The notes: generated by a model not told the origin, from the letters alone. 22,026 nucleotides of DNA from CAYLMG01 sp964568365 (GCA_964568365.1 CAZMQF010000023.1:1-22026); one strand, 5' to 3'. Shown: positions 15,729 to 21,996, counted from the stretch's first letter. Translations and numbers: made by a program.

Positions 15729-16915
15729 TGACAAAGTATGCGATAATAATTCCTGACGGAGCTGCAGATGAGCCTATTGAGCAGCTCGGTAACAGGACTA
15801 TTCTTGAAGCAGCCGAGATACCCAATATGGACAGGATAAGCTCACAAGGCAAACAGGGACTTGTCCAGACGATTCCTGATGGCATGGAAGCCGGCAGTGA
15901 CGTAGCTCAGATGTCGCTTTTAGGCTATGACCCCGTTCGTTATTATTCCGGACGAGCACCGATTGAGGCGGTTGCCCGCAATATCAGGCTCTCGCCGGAT
16001 GACTGGATTTTCAGGTGCAACCTCGTTACGGTTGTGGAAGGCAAAATGGCTGACCACAGTGCCGGACATATATCAACTCAAGAGGGCAAAAAGCTTATTG
16101 AGGATTTGAACGAACAGCTCGCCAGTAATAATATTCGCTTTTATCCAGGCGTAAGCTATCGGCATCTTCTGGTAATCAAGGGCCTTGATTTTGATGTTCA
16201 GACATACCCGCCTCACGATTATATAGGCACAGCAATAGAAAAGATTCTGCCGCGAGGCAAAAACGCTGAAATACTAACCGATTTGATAGCACACTCTCAG
16301 CAGCTTTTTACCAATCACGATATCAACAAGGTGAAAATAGACCTCGGCGAAAATCAGGTCAGCTCCATCTGGCTGTGGGGACAGGGTAAAAAGGCAAGGA
16401 TGGAAAGCTTTAAAAAACGGTTCAACCTGAAAGGAGCAACCATCACCGCCGTTGACCTTGCACGCGGCCTGTCGAAACTGATAGGATTCGACATCATAGA
16501 AGTGCCGGGCGCTACCGGTTTTGTAGATACCAATTATAAAGGAAAAGGCTCAGCAGCGGTAGAAGCACTCCAAAAGTATGATATCGTTCTTGTTCATATC
16601 GAAGCGCCGGACGAAGCCGGGCACAGCGGCTCTGCAGAGCTCAAGAAAAAAACCGTCGAACAAATCGACAAATATATTGTCGGCCCTGTGTACGAAGCTT
16701 TGCAGCGCTATGACAGATGGCGAATACTTGTAGCCCCCGACCACCCGACTCCGGTCCGCACATGCGCCCATTCGCCGGAACCGGTCCCGTTCGCTATGAC
16801 AGGAACCGCGGTCAGCGGCATTCTGCACACTACATTCAGCGAGGCCAATGCTGCCAAATCCGGTTTCAGGATAGATAAAGGTTTTGAACTTATGGAATAT
16901 TTTCTGAAAATATAG
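15728..16915 (+). CDS. Phosphoglycerate-mutase-like protein, proposed homoserine kinase
   Basis: 395 residues of the alkaline-phosphatase superfamily, archaeal-type cofactor-independent phosphoglycerate mutase branch. Metal-site motifs: IIPDGAAD (Asp10), the nucleophile region GSDVAQMSLLGYDP (Ser57), ADHSAGH at 109-114, HIEAPDEAGHSG near 295 and APDHPTPVRTCAHS near 345. The GTG start at 15728 has GGAGG/AAGG just upstream and overlaps the hom stop by one base. Established annotation practice (TIGR02535, proposed homoserine kinase) separates such proteins from true mutases because they occur beside threonine genes in genomes lacking thrB. Here it sits exactly between hom and lysC, which supports homoserine phosphorylation. 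The alternative is a real glycolytic mutase; motifs alone do not decide. Confidence 0.8.
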   Translation: MTKYAIIIPDGAADEPIEQLGNRTILEAAEIPNMDRISSQGKQGLVQTIPDGMEAGSDVAQMSLLGYDPVRYYSGRAPIEAVARNIRLSPDDWIFRCNLVTVVEGKMADHSAGHISTQEGKKLIEDLNEQLASNNIRFYPGVSYRHLLVIKGLDFDVQTYPPHDYIGTAIEKILPRGKNAEILTDLIAHSQQLFTNHDINKVKIDLGENQVSSIWLWGQGKKARMESFKKRFNLKGATITAVDLARGLSKLIGFDIIEVPGATGFVDTNYKGKGSAAVEALQKYDIVLVHIEAPDEAGHSGSAELKKKTVEQIDKYIVGPVYEALQRYDRWRILVAPDHPTPVRTCAHSPEPVPFAMTGTAVSGILHTTFSEANAAKSGFRIDKGFELMEYFLKI

Positions 16916-16935
16916 CGGTAACAGGCGAAGAAAAT

Positions 16936-18198
16936 ATGGCGATAATAGTACTAAAGTTTGGAGGCACATCGGTTGCAAATGCAGAAAAGATAAGGCGTGC
17001 TGCTGAGCGTGTAATCAAAGCGGCTAAAAAAGGCTTTTCAGTGGTTGTGGTCGCATCGGCTCGCGGTAAGCAGACCGATGGATTAATCGCAGATGCTCTC
17101 GAGCTCAATCCCGAGCCGCCCGAAAGAGAATTAGACCAGCTGCTCAGTACAGGCGAGATTCAGACCGTATCACTCTTCGCTATGGCACTGGCTGCTGCCG
17201 GCTATGACGCAATCAGCTTCACAGGCGGACAAATCCGGATGATAACCGATGGAGTTCATACCAAGGCAAGAATAAAAAGCATTGACGCCGAACGAATCCA
17301 CAATGAATTGAAAAAGGGCAGGATTGTACTCGTAGCCGGCTTTCAGGGTATAGATGAGTACGGCAACATCACAACTCTGGGCAGAGGCGGCTCGGATACA
17401 AGCGCCGTTGCTCTGGCGGCAGCTCTCGACGCTCAGCAGTGCGAGATTTATACAGACGTTGACGGCATCTTCACAACCGACCCGAGGATATTCAAAAAAG
17501 CAGTGAAAATGGAAAAAATCAGCTATGATGAGATACTCGAGATGGCAAGTATGGGTGCAGCAGTTATGCATTCCAGGGCTGTAGAGTTCGGTAAGAAACA
17601 TAATGTAAAAATTCATGTCAGAAACAGCGGTAAAGAAATTGAGGGCACAAAAATTACTACAGAGGAGTCACAAATGGAAGATATAGTAGTTTCAGGCGCG
17701 ACAATACAAGAGGATATGGCCAAAATCAGTCTCACTAATGTTGACAACAAGCCGGGCAATGCAGCCAGGCTGTTTTCCCAGCTTGCAAAGGCAAACGTGC
17801 TTATAAATGACATAGTGCAGACCGAAGTAAGCCCGCAAAAAGCGAACCTGTCTTTCACCATCGGTATTTCTGATTTACGGGCGGCGAAAAAGGCCGTCGA
17901 AGCAGTCAGGGGTGAGCTTAACTGCGATGATATCTTTGTTCGCGACGATATAGCCGAAATTTCTGTAATCGGTGTTGGGATGCGTAGTCATTACGGCATT
18001 GCCGATAAGATGTTTGGTGCGCTGGCCAGGGCAAAAGTAAATATAGATTCCATCACGACCAGTGAAATCCGGATAAGCTGCATTGTCGATAAGCAGCAGG
18101 GCCATAAGGCACTCCAGGCTGTCTGCCTCGCCTTCGAGCTTGACAGACCTGCCCCAAAAAGAAAAAAGTACAAAAAACGAAAACCGGCAAAAAAGTAA
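16936..18198 (+). CDS. lysC: Aspartate kinase
   Basis: 420 residues. It phosphorylates aspartate, the first step towards lysine, threonine and methionine. The amino-acid-kinase domain starts with VLKFGGTSVANAEKI, continues with SARGKQTDGL and the ATP-site segment TLGRGGSDTSAVALAAAL near 157-174, then YTDVDGIFTTDPR near 180-192. Two ACT domains follow (about 262-335 and 340-403), the usual sites of lysine/threonine inhibition. The family-typical length is followed by an unusual very basic tail, RPAPKRKKYKKRKPAKK. A strong internal ribosome site precedes Met247, see the separate entry. It is the third gene of the operon, 20 bases after the mutase-like gene. Confidence 0.95.
   Translation: MAIIVLKFGGTSVANAEKIRRAAERVIKAAKKGFSVVVVASARGKQTDGLIADALELNPEPPERELDQLLSTGEIQTVSLFAMALAAAGYDAISFTGGQIRMITDGVHTKARIKSIDAERIHNELKKGRIVLVAGFQGIDEYGNITTLGRGGSDTSAVALAAALDAQQCEIYTDVDGIFTTDPRIFKKAVKMEKISYDEILEMASMGAAVMHSRAVEFGKKHNVKIHVRNSGKEIEGTKITTEESQMEDIVVSGATIQEDMAKISLTNVDNKPGNAARLFSQLAKANVLINDIVQTEVSPQKANLSFTIGISDLRAAKKAVEAVRGELNCDDIFVRDDIAEISVIGVGMRSHYGIADKMFGALARAKVNIDSITTSEIRISCIVDKQQGHKALQAVCLAFELDRPAPKRKKYKKRKPAKK
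17674..18198 (+). CDS. Internal start: separate beta (ACT) subunit of aspartate kinase
   Basis: Inside lysC, in the same frame, the ATG at 17674 (Met247) has GAGGAG at 17662-17667 with six bases between, a better ribosome site than most genes in this window. The product would be the last 174 residues, that is both ACT domains without the kinase domain. In Bacillus subtilis and Corynebacterium glutamicum aspartate kinases are alpha2beta2 enzymes whose beta subunit starts internally at this same boundary, and MEDIVVSGATI here matches the position and style of the beta start. Expression is inferred, not shown. Confidence 0.6.
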   Translation: MEDIVVSGATIQEDMAKISLTNVDNKPGNAARLFSQLAKANVLINDIVQTEVSPQKANLSFTIGISDLRAAKKAVEAVRGELNCDDIFVRDDIAEISVIGVGMRSHYGIADKMFGALARAKVNIDSITTSEIRISCIVDKQQGHKALQAVCLAFELDRPAPKRKKYKKRKPAKK

Positions 18199-18224
18199 AA
18201 ATCCGCTAAACCAGGGCAAAATTA

Positions 18225-18854
18225 TTGACCAGAAAGGCCGACAAACCCGCCTTTGCAATGAGCCGCCAAATGAAAGCGGGCATAACCGCATTATGTTTGC
18301 TTTTGGCGGCGTTTGTTGTCTGGCTTGACCAGACAACCGCTCCTTTAAGTAAACAGCCGAAATCCGAAGACCGGCAAATCCTTTCCGATTTCGCCAAATA
18401 CCACCAAAAAAGCTTCCTCGTCGTAAATGTTGTCGATGGAGACACAATCGATATAAACATACCTGACGCCAATAAAGAGACCACCAGAATACGCCTGTGG
18501 GGCGTCGATACTCCTGAAACCAAACATCCCGAAAGAGGCGTGATGTATTTCGGGCCGGAAGCTTCGCAAGAAACTCGCAAATTAACACTTGGAAAACTGG
18601 TAACAGTCTATCTCGAAGAGCATCGAACCAGGGGATACTACGGCCGATTACTGGCCTATATCCAGCTGCCGGACAGAAGCTTCTTGAATGAAACTTTACT
18701 CTCGGAGGGTTTCGCTTACGCAGACTGGCGGTTCCGGCACAGCTTTTATAACAAATACAAACAGTTGGAATCCGCCGCCAGAAGCGCCAAAAAAGGCCTA
18801 TGGGAAGAAGTACAGCCTGAACAAATGCCACAATGGCGGCAAAAAGAAAACTAA
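18225..18854 (+). CDS. Thermonuclease (SNase-like) with membrane anchor or signal
   Basis: 209 residues from TTG at 18225, supported by AGGG eight bases upstream; ATG at 18258 or 18270 is possible but lacks a ribosome site. One hydrophobic helix (AGITALCLLLAAFVVWL) near the N-terminus, then a staphylococcal-nuclease OB-fold: VVNVVDGDTIDI, RIRLWGVDTPETKHPE, YYGRLLAYIQLPD and LLSEGFAYADWRF. The calcium Asp residues (DGDT), the Arg in TRIRLWG, the Glu of TPET and the Arg of YGRLLAY that make the active site are present. It would degrade DNA or RNA outside the cytoplasmic membrane. It lies 26 bases after lysC and may be co-transcribed, with no functional link evident. Confidence 0.88.
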   Translation: MTRKADKPAFAMSRQMKAGITALCLLLAAFVVWLDQTTAPLSKQPKSEDRQILSDFAKYHQKSFLVVNVVDGDTIDINIPDANKETTRIRLWGVDTPETKHPERGVMYFGPEASQETRKLTLGKLVTVYLEEHRTRGYYGRLLAYIQLPDRSFLNETLLSEGFAYADWRFRHSFYNKYKQLESAARSAKKGLWEEVQPEQMPQWRQKEN

Positions 18855-18923
18855 TCGCTGATTTAATTGATTTTATCATTTCAGCGTAATCATCATAATC
18901 AATGTAATCAGTGATAACTTTTT

Positions 18924-19060
18924 TTACCGCAGAGATTTTTAACCGCGGATTAACCCGCCAAAAGGCGAGCCGCAGGCCTCGCGGCCTTCGAGCCGAGGGG
19001 TCTCGCCACCATCGGCTTCGCCGATAGGCGAGTAGGCGGACACAGGTTAACACGGCCTTT
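18924..19060 (+). repeat. GC-rich folded intergenic repeat at the edge of the AT-rich island
   Basis: Between the thermonuclease gene and the next gene lies a 344-base gap (18855-19198) without a gene. Its core has partial copies of a degenerate unit (ACCGCAGAG, AACCGCGGATTAAC, GGACACAGGTTAACACGG) of the kind often scattered between genes in environmental genomes. Inserted in it are small palindromes: CGCC/GGCG (18956-18967), GGCC/GGCC (18975-18986) and a compound hairpin, CTCGCC (19002-19007) with GGCGAG (19027-19032) enclosing ATCGGC-TTC-GCCGAT (19011-19025). The rest of the gap is AT-rich and I see nothing else in it. Confidence 0.6.
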
Positions 19061-19198
19061 TAAGAAATACTTCTTACAAAATATTTCTTGCTGTTTTGTC
19101 GGGATAATAACAAACGGTTAAATGCTAATGACAACTTTAGCAGGAACTGTATTTTTATGTATAGCTCTCTCCTTTATAATGTTCATTACTTTATGTTT

Positions 19199-20080
19199 CT
19201 ATATAGAGAAACAAGTTCTGTATGCTTGACAAAGTCTGTTGAGGTCTTCACCATCTATAATACAAATATAAATTGTGTTTCCGCTCAAAGATTTTCCTAT
19301 TGCAAAAGCTTCCATTTGTGATAAGATACTTTCATCAACTTTGCTATGATAAGCAACAAAAAACATATCTGCGGAGCTAGAAAATAAGCGAGAAATTTGA
19401 TCTCCGTTTTTCCCCATTTTTTTAGGAGTTAGATTACCTTTGGTAGCTCTGCCTTTTAATGCGAAAGCCGCGGTTCTACGTTTTCCTTTGTATAAAACTT
19501 TACTTGTATATAGATCGTTTTTTTCACCCCCCCAGTCTTTAAATTCGTGGTTTTCTTTAAGTATTTTTTGAAAACCCTTCTTAAGAGTTATTTCTGGAGT
19601 ATTATCGAGTTTAATAGAATTATCAATACTTCTGAAGTTTTTTACTTCTTTGAATGAATCAATTTCATCTACAGTGATTTTTCTTGTCTTAGGCTTGTTT
19701 CCTTTAATCACAATTTTAACTGTATTTGTAGAAATGTTAGGTCTTTGTTTAGTTGGGAGTCTTTTTTGAGGATTATTGAGAAGAGCATTTATTTGATCTT
19801 TGTGATGAGAAAATAGGTCGTATTTTTTATATGCCGTATCACCATCTTTTTTTGTTTGTTCTACTAAGTTGTTACCAGATAACTTACGTCCTTCTTGTAG
19901 AACTCGTATCCTTTTCAATCCTGTTGCGTTGACTATATCGGATACTGTTTTTATTCTTTTTTTTCCGAAGTATATCGCGTCATAAACTGCCCGCCTATCT
20001 TTGGAACGACCGATTATCTTTGCAGCATGAGTTAGATTTTCATTTAAATTCGCACGAATATCAGAAACTATTTGAGCCAT
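19199..20080 (-). CDS. Putative nuclease-like effector with N-terminal winged helix
   Basis: 293 residues, last gene of the AT-rich operon; I do not recognise the family. Residues about 28-100 look like a winged helix-turn-helix (RRAVYDAIYFGKKRIKTVSD, then TGLKRIRVLQEGRKLSGNNL). Residues 105-170 form a basic, low-hydrophobicity linker (KGNKPKTRKITVDEI). The C-terminal half (about 165-293) has alternating beta and alpha character with DWGGEKNDLYTSKV, then RRTAAFALKGRATKGNLTPK, then QMEAFAIGK and IYICIIDGEDLNRLCQAY: Asp189 and Lys209 could be parts of a PD-(D/E)XK core, though the acidic residue usually two before the Lys is Ala207. Gly225-Asp227 in MGKNGDQISRLF looks conserved-type. It starts 11 bases after the preceding HTH gene. 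The ribosome site is weak, suggesting dependence on upstream translation. Nuclease activity is inference. Confidence 0.6.
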   Translation of the reverse strand: MAQIVSDIRANLNENLTHAAKIIGRSKDRRAVYDAIYFGKKRIKTVSDIVNATGLKRIRVLQEGRKLSGNNLVEQTKKDGDTAYKKYDLFSHHKDQINALLNNPQKRLPTKQRPNISTNTVKIVIKGNKPKTRKITVDEIDSFKEVKNFRSIDNSIKLDNTPEITLKKGFQKILKENHEFKDWGGEKNDLYTSKVLYKGKRRTAAFALKGRATKGNLTPKKMGKNGDQISRLFSSSADMFFVAYHSKVDESILSQMEAFAIGKSLSGNTIYICIIDGEDLNRLCQAYRTCFSI

Positions 20081-20091
20081 TATAATACGCT

Positions 20092-20286
20092 TTATTTGTC
20101 TGATGTTATTGTAATATCTTTACTAATTCCTTTTAACATTTTGTTCACCGTACCAGTCGCCACTCCAATCCGTTTTCCAATCTCTGCCTGTGAGATTCCT
20201 CCCCTCCAAAGTTCAATCGCAAGTAAATTTTGTAACAATTGAGCGTTTGTTTTTAAATCATCGATTGGTTTTTGTTTTCCTTTCAT
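20092..20286 (-). CDS. Small HTH protein F
   Basis: 64 residues. A leucine-rich N-terminal helix (IDDLKTNAQLLQNLLAIELW) is followed by a clean helix-turn-helix, ISQAEIGKRIGVATGTVNKM (residues 31-50), of the MerR/XRE/transposase-resolvase type without a wing. AAGGA about 10 bases before the ATG and an ATGA overlap with the upstream gene support the start at 20286. Acidic/neutral end rather than the basic tails of its neighbours. Sixth of the seven genes of the island operon, directly before the nuclease-like gene. A DNA-binding role is likely; target unknown. Confidence 0.75.
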   Translation of the reverse strand: MKGKQKPIDDLKTNAQLLQNLLAIELWRGGISQAEIGKRIGVATGTVNKMLKGISKDITITSDK

Positions 20287-20507
20287 GCGATAGTTCCTTT
20301 CTGTTTAAAAGTATTTTTGCCTTTCTTTTTGTATTTCTTTTGAGGGAATATTTGACTTAGCCTGCCTTCTGAAACACCCATTGCTTTGGCAATAAGATTC
20401 CCTTTAACCTCAGAATTTTTAAGGAGCAATACTAATAATTTTTTTATTGAATCTAAATCACTTCTTAAAAGTTTTAGTTGTTGTTTGTTCAGTTTTACTT
20501 CTTCCAT
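20283..20507 (-). CDS. Small HTH protein E
   Basis: 74 residues from ATG at 20507; a GTG at 20516 is an in-frame alternative three codons earlier, without a ribosome site. The N-terminal helix LRSDLDSIKKLLVLLL resembles that of neighbouring proteins, then a short HTH (VKGNLIAKAMGVSEGRLSQI, residues 34-53) and a strongly basic tail (KKYKKKGKNTFKQKG). Its stop overlaps the ATG of the next gene by four bases. Small size and basic tail point to DNA binding; no family name can be given. Confidence 0.65.
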   Translation of the reverse strand: MEEVKLNKQQLKLLRSDLDSIKKLLVLLLKNSEVKGNLIAKAMGVSEGRLSQIFPQKKYKKKGKNTFKQKGTIA

Positions 20508-20539
20508 ATTGTTCACTTTCTATTATATAACTTATACTT

Positions 20540-20845
20540 TCAAATTATCTTCAAAGGATATTTGGTCTTCCCTTTTTTCTTGATTATTTCTATAGCTCCT
20601 AATTTCTCTAATTCATCAACAAGCAGCCTTACACTTTCATGTGTAATACCCAATATATTTGATATGTCTCCAATACTCTTTTCACCGTCACATAATTTAT
20701 ACATTTCCTTTCTTTTCTTTGTGGTCAAAAATTCCTCATTAAGGATTTTCATCACCTCACTCCGACACGCAATGTTTTTGATAAGAAGTAGTTTTCTAAT
20801 AGACTCTAGTTTATTATTAATCTCTATTAATATTTCATCTTTCAT
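20540..20845 (-). CDS. Small winged-HTH protein D
   Basis: 101 residues from ATG at 20845, which has AGGTGA five bases upstream and stands one base beyond the stop of the upstream gene; a GTG at 20854 would add three residues. N-terminal helix NNKLESIRKLLLIKN, then a winged HTH: YKLCDGEKSIGDISNILGIT (residues 49-68), recognition helix SVRLLVDELEKLGAI and a beta-wing ending in KKKGKTKYPLKII. It is a probable paralogue of the upstream protein, sharing Y-x2-CDG-x3-(I/V)-x-(D/E)-I-(A/S)-x-I-(L/V)-G. MarR/ArsR-like fold in appearance; ligand and target unknown. Confidence 0.75.
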   Translation of the reverse strand: MKDEILIEINNKLESIRKLLLIKNIACRSEVMKILNEEFLTTKKRKEMYKLCDGEKSIGDISNILGITHESVRLLVDELEKLGAIEIIKKKGKTKYPLKII

Positions 20846-20846
20846 T

Positions 20847-21140
20847 TTATTCACCTAGCGTAAGCAATTTCATATAAAGCGGTTTTGTTTCAGTTCCAAT
20901 ATTATAAACAATTCCATTTGTTTCCCATGATTTCAGTATAGGTGTTGCTGTAGGCTGTTTTACGCCTACTATTCTTGCTATCTCAGTTACTCCTCTTTTT
21001 CCATCGCAAGCATTATAACCTCTTATCCAGTCATAAGGTTTACGCTTATTGTCAATTACAATCTTTTTTATCCTTTCTTCTCCAAAAACAAATCGGGCCA
21101 AAAGAGATATTATGATTTCATTTTGCTTAAGTTGGTTCAT
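20847..21140 (-). CDS. Small winged-HTH protein C
   Basis: 97 residues. After an N-terminal helix (NEIIISLLARFVFGEERIKK) comes a winged HTH: GYNACDGKRGVTEIARIVGV (residues 41-60), KQPTATPILKSWETNGIV and a wing with TETKPLYMKLL. GGGAG lies about 11 bases before the ATG. The CDG-x3-V-x-E-I-A pattern links it to the downstream protein D, and the two genes nearly abut (TAA, one base, ATG), which suggests a tandem duplication and translational coupling. DNA binding is likely; no partner or effector can be read. Confidence 0.75.
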   Translation of the reverse strand: MNQLKQNEIIISLLARFVFGEERIKKIVIDNKRKPYDWIRGYNACDGKRGVTEIARIVGVKQPTATPILKSWETNGIVYNIGTETKPLYMKLLTLGE

Positions 21141-21177
21141 GTTATATTAAACTCCCATAATTTATTATCTTCCTTTT

Positions 21178-21399
21178 TTATTTTCTTTTCTTTTTCCGCT
21201 TTTTGCGAATTGCACTAAGCTCAACTCGAGCGGTATTTGGTGTCGTGCCAATCAACGCTGCAATTTCTTTTGGAGCTAACCCTGATTTAGAAAGCAGTTC
21301 AATTTGCTCTCTTTGTTTTTTTCCAGCTAAAAGACTTGTTGCAACTAATTTTATTAGGATATCTAAACGGTTAGTAACTGGTTGTAGGTCATTGTTCAT
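21178..21399 (-). CDS. Small sigma-70-region-4-like HTH protein B
   Basis: 73 residues: N-terminal helix (TNRLDILIKLVATSLL), then a region resembling sigma factor region 4 (REQIELLSKSGLAPKEIAAL, then IGTTPNTARVELSAI, residues 30-64) and a basic end RKKRKKKRK. A perfect AAGGAG with six bases to the ATG, and an ATGA overlap with the upstream gene, fix the start at 21399. It aligns along its length with upstream protein A. Without regions 2 and 3 it is not a sigma factor; it would bind DNA alone or as a subunit. Confidence 0.8.
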   Translation of the reverse strand: MNNDLQPVTNRLDILIKLVATSLLAGKKQREQIELLSKSGLAPKEIAALIGTTPNTARVELSAIRKKRKKKRK

Positions 21400-21650
21400 T
21401 TTCTGCTCCTTTTTTTCTTCTGATGTATGATTGAAGTTATATAATTGGTTGGCTTATTGAGAATTTCTCCTATTTCGGCTGGAGACAAACCTAAATCAAA
21501 CAAACGATGAATCTTATCCGATATAGATGTTGAATCTTGTGATAATGCAATATCAATCGTCAATGAAATTAAAGTATTAAGACGTTTCGCAATAGTATCT
21601 AAAGCATTTAGGCGTTTTATGACAGTTTCTTGAAGCTTTTTATCTTCCAT
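21396..21650 (-). CDS. Small sigma-70-region-4-like HTH protein A
   Basis: 84 residues, first gene of the island operon. N-terminal coiled-coil-like helix (IKRLNALDTIAKRLNTLISL), HTH (SDKIHRLFDLGLSPAEIGEI, then LNKPTNYITSII, residues 44-76) and basic tail QKKKRSRK. AGGA lies about nine bases before the ATG and the promoter at 21706-21734 gives a leader of about 50 bases. It is a likely paralogue of protein B: both have GL-(S/A)-P-x-EI followed by an Asn-containing recognition helix and a Lys/Arg tail. The role is unknown beyond probable DNA binding. Confidence 0.78.
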   Translation of the reverse strand: MEDKKLQETVIKRLNALDTIAKRLNTLISLTIDIALSQDSTSISDKIHRLFDLGLSPAEIGEILNKPTNYITSIIHQKKKRSRK

Positions 21651-21705
21651 AATTGCATTCCTAATGAATTATGATTTATAACTAAATATATATCCAGTAG
21701 CTATA

Positions 21706-21734
21706 TGCATAGCATTAGGCAATTGTAATGTCAA
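21706..21734 (-). promoter_or_regulatory. Promoter of the HTH/nuclease-like island operon
   Basis: On the - strand a perfect TTGACA (21729-21734), a 17-base spacer and TATGCA (21706-21711). Upstream is an AT-only stretch with a run of T (complement of the A run near 21754-21764) that could serve as an UP element. No second promoter is obvious inside the operon. The surrounding 376 bases from 21651 to the window end hold this promoter, the features at 21943-21996 and otherwise no gene. Confidence 0.6.
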
Positions 21735-21942
21735 TATAATTTCGAATAATTATAAAAAAAAAAATTCCCCCTTTGTAAATTTAAGGCTTTAAGTTTCTGT
21801 TAATATAGGTAATTTTTGAATGTTAAAAAGCATCTAGTATCGATCCTTCTTCCTCCGCCAGAAACACACTTTTCCTTTTGGCTTGTGACTTTTGACCTAT
21901 TTTCTTCGTGCCTTTGTGGTTAAAAAAATTCTTATTTTTTTA

Positions 21943-21971
21943 TTGAATATATCGCCTTGATTTAGTAGTAT
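21943..21971 (+). promoter_or_regulatory. Promoter-like sequence at the right edge
   Basis: TTGAAT (21943-21948), a 17-base spacer and TAGTAT (21966-21971) on the + strand, divergent from the island operon. The expected transcript start, about 21978, falls exactly on the first base of the inverted repeat at 21978-21996. Confidence 0.45.
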
Positions 21972-21977
21972 ACTGCT

Positions 21978-21996
21978 GTGTGTTAGCATAACACAC
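21978..21996 (+). promoter_or_regulatory. Perfect inverted repeat at +1: operator or 5' stem-loop
   Basis: GTGTGTTA (21978-21985), GCA, TAACACAC (21989-21996): an eight-base perfect repeat with a three-base centre, extendable by two more pairs. Placed at the expected transcript start it could be a repressor site or a protective 5' hairpin. It is followed by GGAGGTGA (22004-22011), a perfect Shine-Dalgarno-like match sitting between GCGG and CCGC (22002-22015); the gene or RNA it serves lies beyond the window. Confidence 0.5.

Noticed and set aside
17875..19053. Long - strand open frame (392 codons) opposite lysC and the thermonuclease gene
   Set aside because: It is antisense to two well-supported genes, its translation is low in order (many Arg, Trp, Cys) and it has no recognisable domain; a shadow of the codon bias.
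18924..19060. CRISPR array
   Set aside because: Repeat units are degenerate, unevenly spaced and palindromic pieces differ; no regular repeat-spacer pattern and no cas genes.
21178..21650. Reading the two sigma-region-4-like genes as sigma factors or anti-sigma factors
   Set aside because: There is no region 2 or 3 and no anti-sigma motif; only the HTH part is shared.
19199..21650. Toxin-antitoxin or phage repressor/cro cluster
   Set aside because: Six HTH genes are too many for a toxin-antitoxin pair, and no integrase, structural phage gene or divergent repressor/cro promoter pair is present; not excluded, but nothing specific supports it.
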